DNA from: JBAYJM01 sp041665065
GTDB lineage: Bacteria; Patescibacteriota; Patescibacteriia; 2-01-FULL-39-33
Assembly (NCBI GenBank): GCA_041665065.1
Contig: JBAYJM010000003.1
Coordinates: forward strand, 8,621 to 72,620
DNA: 64,000 nucleotides
Reading direction: 5' to 3'
Below the pieces are notes generated by a model. The model saw only the letters and a program-made list of their open reading frames with translations, searched no databases and was not told the DNA's origin. Below are positions 8,631-17,867 of this stretch, one piece after another. The position numbers and the translations under genes were made by a program. Positions within the stretch are counted from its first letter, which is position 1, and every line of letters starts with the position of its first letter.

Positions 8631-9254
8631 TTAGCAAGGATTATTTTTTGTTTCTTGATTTATAACACTATCTGAAATTTTGCCGCCTATATTTTCAATA
8701 AGTCCGTTGTATGATTTTAGCGTACAGCATTGCCCGTCAATAAAATTATACTGATATTTTCCTCCGCTGGCTGGCTCAAGCTGTATGCCAAATATCTGTT
8801 TGATTTTCAAATATATTTCCAAATCAGATTTTAACTTATACTTATCTTTGACAAACTTTGCCAGACTTTGATTTCTTTTGATCATGCCGCTTATTGCCTC
8901 ATCGGGAACCGGCCCCGGCATGCCATAGCACGTTCCCGGTTTATATTTATCAACTAAATATAATTTAATTTGGAGGTTCTCCGGCATTAAATCATCTTGG
9001 GCAATATCGCTTTTTGTTGTAGATGATGCTTGCTCCGATGAAATAAGCGGATCCGGATAAAACTTTTTAACCTGCGCTTGTTTTGGCGTATTTTTATCCA
9101 CTTTCGGCTGGCCTGAACTATTATTTGTTATATTCTGATTGGCTTCTTCTTTTTTACTGTTTATGGTTCCAGATGAAGTATTATCAGCTAATGAACAAGC
9201 CGTCAAGGCCACGAGGGAAATTAGCACAAAAGACGTTAGAATTATTTTTTTCAT
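8631..9254 (-). CDS. Lipoprotein of unknown function
   Basis: 207 residues with a signal peptide and lipobox LTAC (Cys20). A linker rich in Ser, Asn, Lys and Gln runs to about residue 90, followed by a compact domain with three or four cysteines (PGTCYGMPG, GQCCTL and a C-terminal Cys) that could form disulfides. I recognise no family. It is the first gene of a pair with the C39-like lipoprotein, so the two may act together on the cell surface. Confidence 0.7.
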   Translation of the reverse strand: MKKIILTSFVLISLVALTACSLADNTSSGTINSKKEEANQNITNNSSGQPKVDKNTPKQAQVKKFYPDPLISSEQASSTTKSDIAQDDLMPENLQIKLYLVDKYKPGTCYGMPGPVPDEAISGMIKRNQSLAKFVKDKYKLKSDLEIYLKIKQIFGIQLEPASGGKYQYNFIDGQCCTLKSYNGLIENIGGKISDSVINQETKNNPC

Positions 9255-9318
9255 AAAGATTTATTTTTGTTTTATTTTATTATAACATAAACCCAGTCTA
9301 TCAAATAGAAAAAAGGCC

Positions 9319-9347
9319 TTGACATTTCGACCAAAATTGGTTAAAAT
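9319..9347 (+). promoter_or_regulatory. Promoter of rpmA
   Basis: TTGACA (9319-9324), 17-bp spacer, TAAAAT (9342-9347). The start near 9354 gives a leader of about 135 bases that carries a nested palindrome. Confidence 0.75.
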
Positions 9348-9401
9348 AATTTTATATGGGATTGTTGCAGCATTTCCAATTTAAATAAATAAAGAACAAA
9401 A

Positions 9402-9463
9402 GATTCCCACGCATTTTCGCCAGAGCGAATTTCGAGCCTGCCTGTCCGGTAGGCAGGGATGAC
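9402..9463. repeat. Nested palindromic repeat element in the rpmA leader
   Basis: GATTCCC at one end and GGGATGAC at the other enclose two hairpins: TTCGC-CAGA-GCGAA (9416-9429) and CCTGCCT-GTCCGGT-AGGCAGG (9437-9457). The second is almost the same as the palindrome at 43311-43330. The layout resembles dispersed small palindromic elements of other bacteria. It has no coding potential of its own. Confidence 0.7.
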
Positions 9464-9489
9464 ATATAAGGGAAATAACTAATAATAAT

Positions 9490-9762
9490 ATGGCACATAA
9501 AAAAGCGGGCGGCAGTACCAGGCTGGGCCGAGATTCCAATGCCCAACGTCTTGGTATCAAGCTTTATGGCGGGGAGATCGCCAAGCCGGGAGCTATTATT
9601 GTACGCCAAAGAGGCACACGATATAAAGCAGGACTAAATACAAAAGTAGGAAAAGACGATACTATTTTTTCAACATCAAAAGGAATTGTCAGCTTCAATA
9701 AGAAAAAAATCAAAAAATTTACCGGAAAGTTAGAATACGCTCAAATTGTAAATGTAAAATAA
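9490..9762 (+). CDS. rpmA: Ribosomal protein L27
   Basis: 90 residues, full length. L27 lies at the peptidyl-transferase centre of the large subunit, with its N-terminal tail near the tRNA ends. The start MAHKKAGGSTRLGRDS is the conserved bacterial form without the extra cleaved N-terminal extension of Firmicutes, so the mature tail is produced directly. GIKLYGGE and ARYKAG-like RGTRYKAG segments are present. rplU (L21), its usual neighbour, is not next to it. It has its own promoter and a strong terminator. Confidence 0.97.
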   Translation: MAHKKAGGSTRLGRDSNAQRLGIKLYGGEIAKPGAIIVRQRGTRYKAGLNTKVGKDDTIFSTSKGIVSFNKKKIKKFTGKLEYAQIVNVK

Positions 9763-9769
9763 AGTTCTT

Positions 9770-9801
9770 AAAAATTCACTCCGATTTCGGAGTGAATTTT
9801 T
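9770..9801. terminator. Bidirectional terminator between rpmA and pyrG
   Basis: Perfect 14-bp stem AAAAATTCACTCCG / CGGAGTGAATTTTT with a 4-base loop, flanked by T-runs in both directions. It serves the two convergent genes. Confidence 0.93.
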
Positions 9802-9808
9802 ATTTACG

Positions 9809-11467
9809 TTAATTTTTAATTCCCGCTTTTATCAGCCCATAGAATAAAGGGTGTGGTTTTAGGGGCCTTGATTTAAACTCCGGATGAAATTGAACGCCAA
9901 TAAAGAATGGGTGCTGATCCTTTGATAATTCTACAATTTCAACCAGCTCATTGTCAGGTGAAGTGCCTGAAATATTTAACCCTGCCTTTTCACAGACTTC
10001 GCGGTAGTCATTATTAAATTCATACCTGTGCCTATGTCTTTCAGAAATTCCAAGCGTTTCATACAGTTCATAAGCCAGCGCTCCCTCTCTTAAAATACAA
10101 GGGTAAGCCCCCAAACGCATCGTATTGCCATATTGTTTTTTAAAAAGTTTTTCAGCTTGCTCGGGAATGATGTGGATTATCGGATTTGAAGTATCTGGAT
10201 TAATTTCAGTCGTGTGCGCATCAGCCAAATTCAAAACGTTCCTGGCAAATTCAATTGTGGCCAATTGCATACCATAACAAAGGCCCAAGTATGGAATTTT
10301 ATTTTCCCGTGCAAATTTAATGGCTGAAATTTTTCCCTCTATTCCCCTACTACCAAAACCGCCCGGCACCACCAAACAATCAAACTGCATTAATTCATTT
10401 ATTTTCTCCGGTTCTTTTTCATAAATGTCGCTATTTATCCATTCAATTTGAGGCTTGCGAGAATTGTGCCAAGCTGCGAACTTCAAACTTTCAATTACTG
10501 AAATGTAGGCGTCGGATAAAATAAAATCTCCACTTTCAAAATACTTGCCGATTATTCCGATTTTAACTTCTTGACTGCATGACTGAGATTTTGCCACAAA
10601 ATCGCGCCACTCCTGCAAATCCTGCTGCTTGGGCTCCAATTTTAATTTCTTTAAGATCTTTTCTGATAAATTTTCTTTTTCAAAATTTATCGGCACTTGA
10701 TATACGCTCTCAACATCCGGCGCTGAAATAATATTTTCCTTTGGCACGCTGCAAAACAAAGCCAGCTTTTCTTTTCTTGGCTCATCAAGCGGAAATGAAG
10801 ATCTGCCCAATATAAAATCCGGCTGAATTCCCGCCGCATTTAACTCTCTTGCCGCAGCTTGCGTCGGCTTAGTTTTCATTTCGCCGATTTTTGAAGGTAT
10901 CGGCAAATAACTGACCAAGACAAAAGCCACATCATCAGGATTTTCCAAATGCATCATCCTGGCGGCTTCTAAAAATAAAATATTTTGATATTCACCAGCA
11001 GTTCCGCCGACTTCAATTATTGTAATATCAGCATCCGCTTTTTCAGTAGCTTTTTTAATCCTATCAATGACTTCATATGGTACATGAGGGACAACCTCAA
11101 CGCATTTTCCGCCATATTCCAAATTCCTCTCCCTGTTAATTACCGACTGATACACCCTGCCCGTAGTCATGTAATTATCTCTTAAAATATTATTATCCAA
11201 GAACCTTTCATAATTACCAATATCCTGATCTGTCTCATCTCCGTCCTCGGTGACAAAAACTTCTCCATGCTCAACCGGATTCATGGTTCCGGCATCAACA
11301 TTGACATAGGGGTCAATTTTAATGTTTGTAATCCTAAAGCCCCTGCCTTGCAAAATTTTTCCGATTGAAGCCGAGGCAATTCCCTTTCCCACTCCTGACA
11401 TCACGCCGCCAATAATAAAAATGTACTTTCTTTTTTTGCCAATTATGGCAAATTTTTCACTTTCCAT
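9809..11467 (-). CDS. pyrG: CTP synthase
   Basis: Converts UTP to CTP with ATP and glutamine. The start at 11467 (MESEKFAIIGKKRKYIFI) gives 552 residues, close to family length, and has a GGTGA ribosome site eight bases upstream; an upstream TTG at 11509 would add 14 residues without a ribosome site. N-terminal amidoligase: GGVMSGVGKGIASASIG (P-loop) and DPYVNVDAGTMNP. C-terminal class I glutamine amidotransferase: GGFGSRGIEGK, nucleophile Cys in LGLCYGMQ, and HPEF near the end. It follows rplI but a terminator lies between them. Confidence 0.96.
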   Translation of the reverse strand: MESEKFAIIGKKRKYIFIIGGVMSGVGKGIASASIGKILQGRGFRITNIKIDPYVNVDAGTMNPVEHGEVFVTEDGDETDQDIGNYERFLDNNILRDNYMTTGRVYQSVINRERNLEYGGKCVEVVPHVPYEVIDRIKKATEKADADITIIEVGGTAGEYQNILFLEAARMMHLENPDDVAFVLVSYLPIPSKIGEMKTKPTQAAARELNAAGIQPDFILGRSSFPLDEPRKEKLALFCSVPKENIISAPDVESVYQVPINFEKENLSEKILKKLKLEPKQQDLQEWRDFVAKSQSCSQEVKIGIIGKYFESGDFILSDAYISVIESLKFAAWHNSRKPQIEWINSDIYEKEPEKINELMQFDCLVVPGGFGSRGIEGKISAIKFARENKIPYLGLCYGMQLATIEFARNVLNLADAHTTEINPDTSNPIIHIIPEQAEKLFKKQYGNTMRLGAYPCILREGALAYELYETLGISERHRHRYEFNNDYREVCEKAGLNISGTSPDNELVEIVELSKDQHPFFIGVQFHPEFKSRPLKPHPLFYGLIKAGIKN

Positions 11468-11536
11468 AAAATTTGTCACCTTCCCTTGCCAAAGCCCATC
11501 CCCCGGCAAGAATTATTAATTAAATTATTGCAAAAG

Positions 11537-11565
11537 AAAAAATAGAGATTTTTTCTCTATTTTTT
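11537..11565 (-). terminator. Terminator of rplI
   Basis: 12-bp AT-rich stem AAAAAATAGAGA / TCTCTATTTTTT with a 5-base loop; on the minus strand the 3' arm ends in six T. It sits between rplI and pyrG, so pyrG probably gets its transcript by read-through or its own start. Confidence 0.75.
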
Positions 11566-11585
11566 CGTTAGTAATGTAAAAACTT

Positions 11586-12029
11586 CTATTTTTCTACTAC
11601 TGATATGCATATTTCTGTTTCTAGGCCATGATCTAAATTAATTTTAACCTTATAGTCGCCAAGCTCCTTGATTGGCTCGGGTAATATTATCTTTTCCTTA
11701 TTTACTATAATTCCCTTTTCTTTTAAGCCTTCAAAAATTGATGACTTTGTAATTGACGCATACAAACGGCCGTAATTATTAATCTCTCCGCTTATTTCTA
11801 AAACCGTTGTATTTAACTTATTTGCTAATTTTTCAGTACTAATTAAATCCTTTTCTGCGTCTTTAATTTTTTTTATCTGCAACTGTTTTGTTAGATTAAC
11901 GGCCTTAGGCGTTGCCACAGCAGCTAATTTATTTGGCATTAAATAATTCTTTGCATAACCGTCGGCAACCTCTTTTATGTCAGAGGCCTTTCCTAATCCT
12001 GATACATTTTTTAAAAGAATCACTTTCAT
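11586..12029 (-). CDS. rplI: Ribosomal protein L9
   Basis: 147 residues, full length: N-terminal rRNA-binding domain with MKVILLKNVSGLGKASD and GYAKNYLMPNKLA, a long connecting helix rich in Lys and Ala, and a C-terminal domain with LKEKGIIVNKEKI. L9 stabilises the L1 stalk base. Its presence is informative because some CPR lineages lack it. It follows the S41 protease gene by two bases. Confidence 0.97.
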   Translation of the reverse strand: MKVILLKNVSGLGKASDIKEVADGYAKNYLMPNKLAAVATPKAVNLTKQLQIKKIKDAEKDLISTEKLANKLNTTVLEISGEINNYGRLYASITKSSIFEGLKEKGIIVNKEKIILPEPIKELGDYKVKINLDHGLETEICISVVEK

Positions 12030-12031
12030 AA

Positions 12032-13303
12032 TTATTTGTTCAACTCTTGCAATGCCCTATCCAGTTGCGGATCCTTGTTTTGATTAAAATCTTCTTCTGT
12101 AAAATCAACCTTAATATCCGGCTCTATCCCTAACTGGTCTATTGATCGATTTTTGGGGGTAAACCACTTTGCAACCGTGACCTTGACCGCAGATCCGTTG
12201 CTTAAAGTAATTAAATCCTGAACCGATCCCTTCCCAAATGTCTTTTCTCCAACTAATTTTGCCTTTCCATAGTCCTGTAAAGCGCCCGCAACAATTTCTG
12301 AAGCAGATGCACTTCCACCATCGACTAAAACCACCGTGGGCACATTTTGCAATTTAATCTGTTGCCCTGAAACATGCTTAATTTCCGTGCCATCGCTTTT
12401 TCTTTCAATTACTGCGGTTTGTGGGCCAACCAGTTCACCCACCATATCAATTGCCGATTGCAGATAGCCGCCAGGATTATTTCGCAAATCTATAATTAAA
12501 CCCTTTGAGCTTTTAGTATTTATTTCGTTTAAAGCATTTTCAAAAAGAGAAATTGTATCGTCATTAAACTGACGGACTTTTAGATAGGCAATATCGCCCT
12601 TATATTCCAGGCTGACGCTTTTTACATTAATAGTCTCGCGAGTAATTGTAAAATCCGCTGGAGAATCAGTGCCCCTAAGAATTGACAACGTTACTTTTGT
12701 ACCCTTTGGACCCCTTATCAAACTCACTGCATCTGTTACTGTCATGTTTTGCGTGCTAGTGCCGTTAACTTTCAAAATAATATCATTGGGCTTTAATCCA
12801 GCCTTAAATGCTGGGCTATCAGGCAAAGGAGACACAATTGTAACATTGTTATTTTTTATAGCTATTTCAGCCCCGATTCCCTCAAAATTACCTTGAAGAT
12901 CCTGCTGAAAAGTTGAGTTGCCTTGAGGCGTAAAAAACACAGAATAAGGATCATTTAACGAATTGACAATGCCGGCTAAAGCGCCATAAAAAAGCTGGGT
13001 ATCAGGAACACCCTTTACATAATAATTATCTTTTACCGCATTCCAAACCTCCCAGAACAAATTAAAATCCACGTCTTCAGTTAAATATGTGGGCAACTTG
13101 CCATTATCTACCAACAATGATCCGCTGGAAGTTTGACTGTTCGTGCTATTTATTGCTGATGCGCCCTTAATTGTGCCTTGATTATTGGCGTTGAATATAT
13201 TTGTTCCACCGGCAAAAACACCCCCGCTGAAAGCCAATATAATTAAAATAATCGCCAGCCAGAGCGATATCCGCGCCCTTAAATTAATTTTATTTTTATC
13301 CAT
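12032..13303 (-). CDS. C-terminal processing protease (S41, CtpA-like)
   Basis: 423 residues. One N-terminal membrane helix (about 13-32) anchors it outside the membrane. A PDZ domain (about 140-215, with GIGAEIAIKNN and SPAFKAGLKPNDIIL) selects C-terminal tails, and the S41 domain follows. The active Ser lies in GGSASASEIV (331-340) and the Lys in FGKGSVQ (K358), so the Ser-Lys dyad is intact. Such proteases trim or degrade exported proteins. It forms an operon with rplI and diverges from murA. Confidence 0.93.
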   Translation of the reverse strand: MDKNKINLRARISLWLAIILIILAFSGGVFAGGTNIFNANNQGTIKGASAINSTNSQTSSGSLLVDNGKLPTYLTEDVDFNLFWEVWNAVKDNYYVKGVPDTQLFYGALAGIVNSLNDPYSVFFTPQGNSTFQQDLQGNFEGIGAEIAIKNNNVTIVSPLPDSPAFKAGLKPNDIILKVNGTSTQNMTVTDAVSLIRGPKGTKVTLSILRGTDSPADFTITRETINVKSVSLEYKGDIAYLKVRQFNDDTISLFENALNEINTKSSKGLIIDLRNNPGGYLQSAIDMVGELVGPQTAVIERKSDGTEIKHVSGQQIKLQNVPTVVLVDGGSASASEIVAGALQDYGKAKLVGEKTFGKGSVQDLITLSNGSAVKVTVAKWFTPKNRSIDQLGIEPDIKVDFTEEDFNQNKDPQLDRALQELNK

Positions 13304-13324
13304 AAGTTTTTAAATCATTTTTTG

Positions 13325-13353
13325 ATTATATCAGAAAAAAGAAAGAAAGCCAA
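13325..13353 (-). promoter_or_regulatory. Promoter of the ctp-rplI operon
   Basis: Minus strand: TTGGCT (13348-13353), 17-bp spacer, TATAAT (13325-13330). It lies back to back with the murA promoter. Confidence 0.65.
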
Positions 13354-13354
13354 A

Positions 13355-13384
13355 TTGACTAAAAATATCGATTATGAGTATAAT
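13355..13384 (+). promoter_or_regulatory. Promoter of murA
   Basis: TTGACT (13355-13360), 18-bp spacer, TATAAT (13379-13384). The start near 13391 leaves about 68 bases of leader. Confidence 0.7.
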
Positions 13385-13458
13385 ATAGCCAGCTCAAATA
13401 CAAATATTTGAGTCAATATTAACAATTATTATTATAGAAAACATTAACTTAAACAATA

Positions 13459-14712
13459 ATGGAAAAGTACCTAATTGAAGGAGGAAACAAATTGAGCGGA
13501 GAAATAAAAGTTGCTGGCGCCAAGAATGAGGCGCTTAAAATCCTAGCCGCATGCGTATTATCAGGTGAAGAATGCCAAATTCACAACATGCCAAAAATTG
13601 AAGATATTTCCAGAATGATTGAAATTCTTGAAAGCATGGGTGCAGACATTAAATCCAATGGCTCCACATTAATAATTAATTGCGGCAAAATTAATAGGCC
13701 AGAGCCTGATCCAAATTTGGTAAGAAAGTTAAGGGCATCAGTTATGTTTGCCGGTCCTCTATTGGCACGTTTTGGCAAGGTGAGCTTACCTCATCCCGGC
13801 GGATGCGTCATTGGCAAAAGACCAATTGATATGTTTCTGGCTGGATTTAAAGCATTGGGTGCTGAAGTAATTGAAGATGAAAATAGTTACACACTTAAGG
13901 CAGACAAATTAAGGGGTGCCAAAATCGTAATGCCCTGGGTAATGGTAACAGCCACGGAAAGCTTAATGATGACAGCCTGTTTAGCCGAGGGCACAACAAC
14001 AATCGTTAATGCCGCCATGGAACCGGAAATTACTGCGCTGGCTGATTTCTTGAATTCGTGTGGGGCTAAAATATCAGGAGCCGGCACAACTCGCATCACA
14101 ATTGAGGGGGTTGAAAAAATTAACGGAGGAAGTTGTACTGTCATTCCCGACAGAATTGAAGCTGGATCTTTTGTTATGATGGGGCTCATTACAAATAGCA
14201 ATATTAAAGTTACTGGATGCAACCCGAGTCATCTTGAAACGGTTATTGCCACACTTAAAAAGGCAGGTGCCGATTTAGAAATTGGAGATGATTACATTAT
14301 TACACTGCCAAGCAAACTAAAAGGAATAGAGCTTAAAACCCATGAATACCCGGGCTTCGTCACAGACTTACAAGCACCATTTACAGTGCTCATGACTCAG
14401 GCCGATGGGATGAGCTTAATTCATGAAACTATCTATGACGGGCGCTTATTTTATACCGACAAACTAGTAACTATGGGCTCTCATATCATTATGTGCGACC
14501 CCCATAGAGTGATCATAAACGGTCCGACCCAATTATATGGACGAAAGCTTGAAAGTCCCGACATAAGGGCTGGAATGGCTTTGGTTTTAGCCGGTTTGGC
14601 AGCCAAAGGCAGTACTACCATTGAAAACATCTATCAAATAGAACGAGGTTATGAAAACGTGGTCGAGAGGCTAAAGGCTCTAGGAGCTAAAATAGAAAAA
14701 ACTCAAGATTAG
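13459..14712 (+). CDS. murA: UDP-GlcNAc 1-carboxyvinyltransferase
   Basis: 417 residues, normal length. It transfers enolpyruvate from PEP to UDP-GlcNAc, the committed step of peptidoglycan synthesis. Lys22 in AGAKNEALK and the active Cys116 in GGCVIGKRPID are both present, so by family knowledge the enzyme is of the fosfomycin-sensitive Cys type. Other marks: TDLQAPF and the C-terminal DIRAGMALVLAGLAAKG. It implies that the cell makes its own wall. The next gene starts one base after its stop. Confidence 0.96.
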   Translation: MEKYLIEGGNKLSGEIKVAGAKNEALKILAACVLSGEECQIHNMPKIEDISRMIEILESMGADIKSNGSTLIINCGKINRPEPDPNLVRKLRASVMFAGPLLARFGKVSLPHPGGCVIGKRPIDMFLAGFKALGAEVIEDENSYTLKADKLRGAKIVMPWVMVTATESLMMTACLAEGTTTIVNAAMEPEITALADFLNSCGAKISGAGTTRITIEGVEKINGGSCTVIPDRIEAGSFVMMGLITNSNIKVTGCNPSHLETVIATLKKAGADLEIGDDYIITLPSKLKGIELKTHEYPGFVTDLQAPFTVLMTQADGMSLIHETIYDGRLFYTDKLVTMGSHIIMCDPHRVIINGPTQLYGRKLESPDIRAGMALVLAGLAAKGSTTIENIYQIERGYENVVERLKALGAKIEKTQD

Positions 14713-14713
14713 T

Positions 14714-16024
14714 ATGAAATTAATATACAGGAGAATAACCTATTCTATTTTTATCCTAATTTTTTTAATTGCCACTCCGCTTATACTTCTTTATACTTCC
14801 GGCTATCGATATAACTTTGAAAAGGGTCGCGTACAAAAAACCGGCATTCTAATACTTAGCACAGTGCCACGCAAAGCAGAGATTTCTTTAAATGGAAAAG
14901 TAGTGGAAAACAAAACAACGCCGGCTGAAATTAAAAATGTTTTGCCTGGAGATTATGAAATCACCATAAACAAAGAAGGTTATCATCCTTGGAATAAAAA
15001 ATTGCCGGTTTATGAAAATTCAACTACTTTTGCAGAAAAAATTATTTTGTGGAGAGATGATGAACCAAAAATTATTAAGGAGAATTCATCCAAATTGTGG
15101 TCTTATGCACCCGACAAACAGCAAATCGCATTAGTTGATGAAAAAAATGGCCTTTATATTTTTTCCTTAAATGACAGTTCACTAAAGTATCTGGGAACAG
15201 CCGATAAAAATACCAATCAAATTATTTGGTCTCAAAACAACAAAAAAATAGCGCTTGCCAATGGTGAGGGGAAAGATAAGTTTTTTGACGTTTATGAACT
15301 AAGTGCTGCCGACCACAAATGGCAAACAATAAGCGGGTATGAGACAATTTCTTGGCCACTAAATGGCAATGAAGATTTTATTTATGGCTTAAATAGCGAA
15401 GGCATCTGGAGCGTTAATTTGAAAAACAACTCAAAACAATTGCTAGCCGATAGAGAAGATATTGATGATTTTTTAATAGACAGTGCATCATTATATCTAA
15501 TAAGCAAAAAACAAATTATAAGACAGGACCTGAATAATCCCGCAAAAAAGCAAGCTATTGCTCAAACGGAAAGAACCGGATATAAATTTTTAAGAGAAGA
15601 AAATAACAAGCTTATTTTGTCGGATAATCTGGGCAATATTGCGGTCATCGATAAAAATAACGCCTTTAAGCCGATTGAAATTAATGCCAAAAATATTGAA
15701 TGGCGCAATTCCAATATATTTTTGTATTATAATGATTTTGAAATTGCCATTGTTAATTTGGAGAAGGATAAAAAAACGATTATCACCAGAGTAAGCCGGC
15801 AAATCAGCATGGCAATATGGCATGACCAAGGGAGAGACATCATCTATTCATCCGGCAATAATATTAATATAATAGAGATTGATGACAGAGAACTCAGAAA
15901 TATAGTATCTCTCACTGATAATACAAGGGCAGATTTTTTGGCAACATCAGCAAATGGCAAAACTTTATATTTTTCCGGAGCGACAGATAACAAAAATGGA
16001 ATTTTTAAATTAGAATTGCAGTAA
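14714..16024 (+). CDS. Membrane-anchored PEGA-domain protein with beta-propeller-like region
   Basis: 436 residues. A membrane helix (about 9-29) is followed by a PEGA domain (about 45-115, with LILSTVPRKAEISLNGK and LPGDYEITINKEGYHPW), a small beta fold found on bacterial surfaces. The rest (about 120-436) has repeated short strands with patterns such as KIALANGEG and TLYFSGATD, consistent with a WD40/TolB-like propeller. It starts one base after murA, so it is probably co-transcribed and may act at the cell wall. Molecular function unknown. Confidence 0.82.
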   Translation: MKLIYRRITYSIFILIFLIATPLILLYTSGYRYNFEKGRVQKTGILILSTVPRKAEISLNGKVVENKTTPAEIKNVLPGDYEITINKEGYHPWNKKLPVYENSTTFAEKIILWRDDEPKIIKENSSKLWSYAPDKQQIALVDEKNGLYIFSLNDSSLKYLGTADKNTNQIIWSQNNKKIALANGEGKDKFFDVYELSAADHKWQTISGYETISWPLNGNEDFIYGLNSEGIWSVNLKNNSKQLLADREDIDDFLIDSASLYLISKKQIIRQDLNNPAKKQAIAQTERTGYKFLREENNKLILSDNLGNIAVIDKNNAFKPIEINAKNIEWRNSNIFLYYNDFEIAIVNLEKDKKTIITRVSRQISMAIWHDQGRDIIYSSGNNINIIEIDDRELRNIVSLTDNTRADFLATSANGKTLYFSGATDNKNGIFKLELQ

Positions 16025-16037
16025 ATAAAGCTAAGAT

Positions 16038-16064
16038 AAAAAGCCGCATTATGCGGCTTTTTTT
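16038..16064. terminator. Bidirectional terminator between the PEGA gene and hit
   Basis: AAAAAGCCGCA / TGCGGCTTTTT with loop TTA, and T-runs on both strands. It divides convergent operons. Confidence 0.92.
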
Positions 16065-16473
16065 ATAAATTTGATTTTATCTTTTTTAAAACCTTTGTTA
16101 TTTCTCCCTCATCATATTCAGACCCCTTCCAAAGTTCATGGCCGTCCCCCGGAAATCTAGGCATTATATGCCAATGAAAATGATTTATTAATTGGCCAGC
16201 CAACTTTCCATTATTCAACCCTAAATTAAAATCACTAGCGTCAACCGCCTTAAGAATTATCGGGGTAATTATTTTTATCGTTTTTACAATTTTACAAGCC
16301 AGGTCCTCCGGTAATTCAATTATATTATTGGGATAATGCTGTTTAGGAATTACCAAAACATGACCAGGATTTACAGGCATAATATCTAATATCGCCAATA
16401 CATCATCATCCTCAAAAACCTTATAGCTTGGCAAATCACCTTTTACAATTTTACAAAATATACAGTCTTCCAT
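16063..16473 (-). CDS. HIT-family nucleotide hydrolase
   Basis: Start at 16473 (MEDCIFCKIVKGDLPSY), 136 residues; a longer frame back to 16536 would overlap tatD and adds unconserved residues. CxxC at Cys4/Cys7 matches the zinc-binding start of HIT proteins, and the histidine triad reads H98-F-H100-W-H102. These enzymes hydrolyse nucleoside phosphoramidates or dinucleoside polyphosphates, often clearing adenylylated by-products. It is last in a long operon that includes metG. Confidence 0.92.
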   Translation of the reverse strand: MEDCIFCKIVKGDLPSYKVFEDDDVLAILDIMPVNPGHVLVIPKQHYPNNIIELPEDLACKIVKTIKIITPIILKAVDASDFNLGLNNGKLAGQLINHFHWHIMPRFPGDGHELWKGSEYDEGEITKVLKKIKSNL

Positions 16474-16483
16474 ATTATTTTTA

Positions 16484-17329
16484 TTAAATAATTTTAAAAA
16501 TCTGTTTAGCATTTTTTGTTGTCTGCGCAATAACATCCTTAAGACTCAAACCCTTTAGCTCAGCTATCTTCTTAGCCACCTGTTCAACAAATATCGGTTC
16601 ATTTCTTTGTCCCCTAAACGGTTCCGGCGTTAAATATGGAGAATCTGTTTCTATTAAAATATTCTCTAGTGGCACCTCCCTAACTACTTCCTGGATCAAC
16701 TCCGATTTCTTTTTAAAAGTAACTATCCCCGTAATGCCGACTGCAAACCCAAGCTTAATAAATTCTTTTGCAATCTCAACGCTGCCCGAAATATAACAAT
16801 GCATTACCCCTTTTTTTTCTAAAAGTGGCAATATTTCCTTCGTCTTTAGAATATCTAAAATATCTAAATATGCATCATTGCTATTTTCCGAAGCTCTTGA
16901 ATGTATAATTAATGGTTTATTTAAACTATTAGCCAGTTCAATATGTTTTAAAAAATATTCTTTCTGAATTTTTTTAACTTTTTCCATTTCACTGCCCAGC
17001 CTTAGATAATCCAAACCAGTCTCGCCGATTGCGACTACCTTAAAATTTTTAGCCAACCGTGAGATTTCCAAGAACATTTCAGAAATTTCTATATTTGCTC
17101 CATTATGTTTATCAGCCTCAATCGGATCCGACACATGGATGGGATGTATGCCCACAGAAGAAAAAAAACCACTATTAGTATTTGCAATTTCGATCGTCTT
17201 TTTAGATGTTGCCAGCTGAGATCCGACATTTACCACGATCATTTTTTTATCAACGCACCGCTTAATGACTTGTGCCAAGTCATCCTCAAAGGCTTTAAAA
17301 TTAAGATGGGCATGAGAATCAAACAACAT
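16484..17329 (-). CDS. tatD: TatD-family metal-dependent DNase
   Basis: 281 residues. Metal-binding marks of the amidohydrolase-like barrel are visible: SHAHLNF at the start, the AIGETGLDY Glu, LIIHSRAS, MHCYISG and ETDSPYLTPEPFRG. TatD proteins are 3'-5' exonucleases with roles in DNA repair and degradation. In many bacteria tatD lies next to metG, as here with only cvpA between them. Spacing to cvpA is four bases. Confidence 0.93.
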   Translation of the reverse strand: MLFDSHAHLNFKAFEDDLAQVIKRCVDKKMIVVNVGSQLATSKKTIEIANTNSGFFSSVGIHPIHVSDPIEADKHNGANIEISEMFLEISRLAKNFKVVAIGETGLDYLRLGSEMEKVKKIQKEYFLKHIELANSLNKPLIIHSRASENSNDAYLDILDILKTKEILPLLEKKGVMHCYISGSVEIAKEFIKLGFAVGITGIVTFKKKSELIQEVVREVPLENILIETDSPYLTPEPFRGQRNEPIFVEQVAKKIAELKGLSLKDVIAQTTKNAKQIFKII

Positions 17330-17333
17330 ATAA

Positions 17334-17861
17334 TTATTTGAAAATAGACTGCATTTTTATCATAGCTTCAGGCAATGCCCAACCACTCATATAAGCAACC
17401 GACGATACTAAAAAATTTGCCACCTGGGAGTGTGCTAAATTATTGGAGATAAAAGGAATGTCTGGAGCAATTTTTGCGATGACATATATCAGTAAGCCAG
17501 TCACTAATATGCCCTCAGCTAAACCTAAAATCAAACCGGCCAACCGATTTAATGTTTTTAAAAATGGTATAAATGATATCAAGTCAAAAAGCTTTCCAAT
17601 TAAGAGAAAAGCTATTGCGATAACCCTGTTTATGAGAATAAATAAAATTAGAAAAGCAATAACTCGCGCAGCAACCGGATGACCCCCGATAAATGGCGTG
17701 AGCCAATCGCCAAATTGCCCAAAATACCTGCTTGCCACCCAAGCACCGGCAAAGAAACCAATAATAGCGCCGACTGTTCTTATAAAGCCGGCAAAGAAAC
17801 CGCCAATAGTAAAAGCCAGTACGATGACCAAGAGAATTACGTCAGTTAACGTAAACGCCAT
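17334..17861 (-). CDS. cvpA: CvpA-family membrane protein
   Basis: 175 residues with four predicted membrane helices (about 4-22, 28-45, 64-85, 103-125). The opening FTLTDVILLVIVLAFTIGGFFAGFI fits the CvpA family pattern of a small inner-membrane protein with a Gly-rich first pair of helices. The biochemical role is unsettled; in some bacteria it affects envelope integrity. It sits six bases from metG. Confidence 0.85.
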   Translation of the reverse strand: MAFTLTDVILLVIVLAFTIGGFFAGFIRTVGAIIGFFAGAWVASRYFGQFGDWLTPFIGGHPVAARVIAFLILFILINRVIAIAFLLIGKLFDLISFIPFLKTLNRLAGLILGLAEGILVTGLLIYVIAKIAPDIPFISNNLAHSQVANFLVSSVAYMSGWALPEAMIKMQSIFK

Positions 17862-17867
17862 ATTATT

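Noticed and set aside
9352..9609. 85-residue ORF antisense to rpmA
   Set aside because: It overlaps rpmA on the opposite strand, runs through the palindromic repeat and has no ribosome site.
11468..11509. Longer start of pyrG
   Set aside because: It begins with TTG, has no ribosome site and adds 14 residues not found in CTP synthases.
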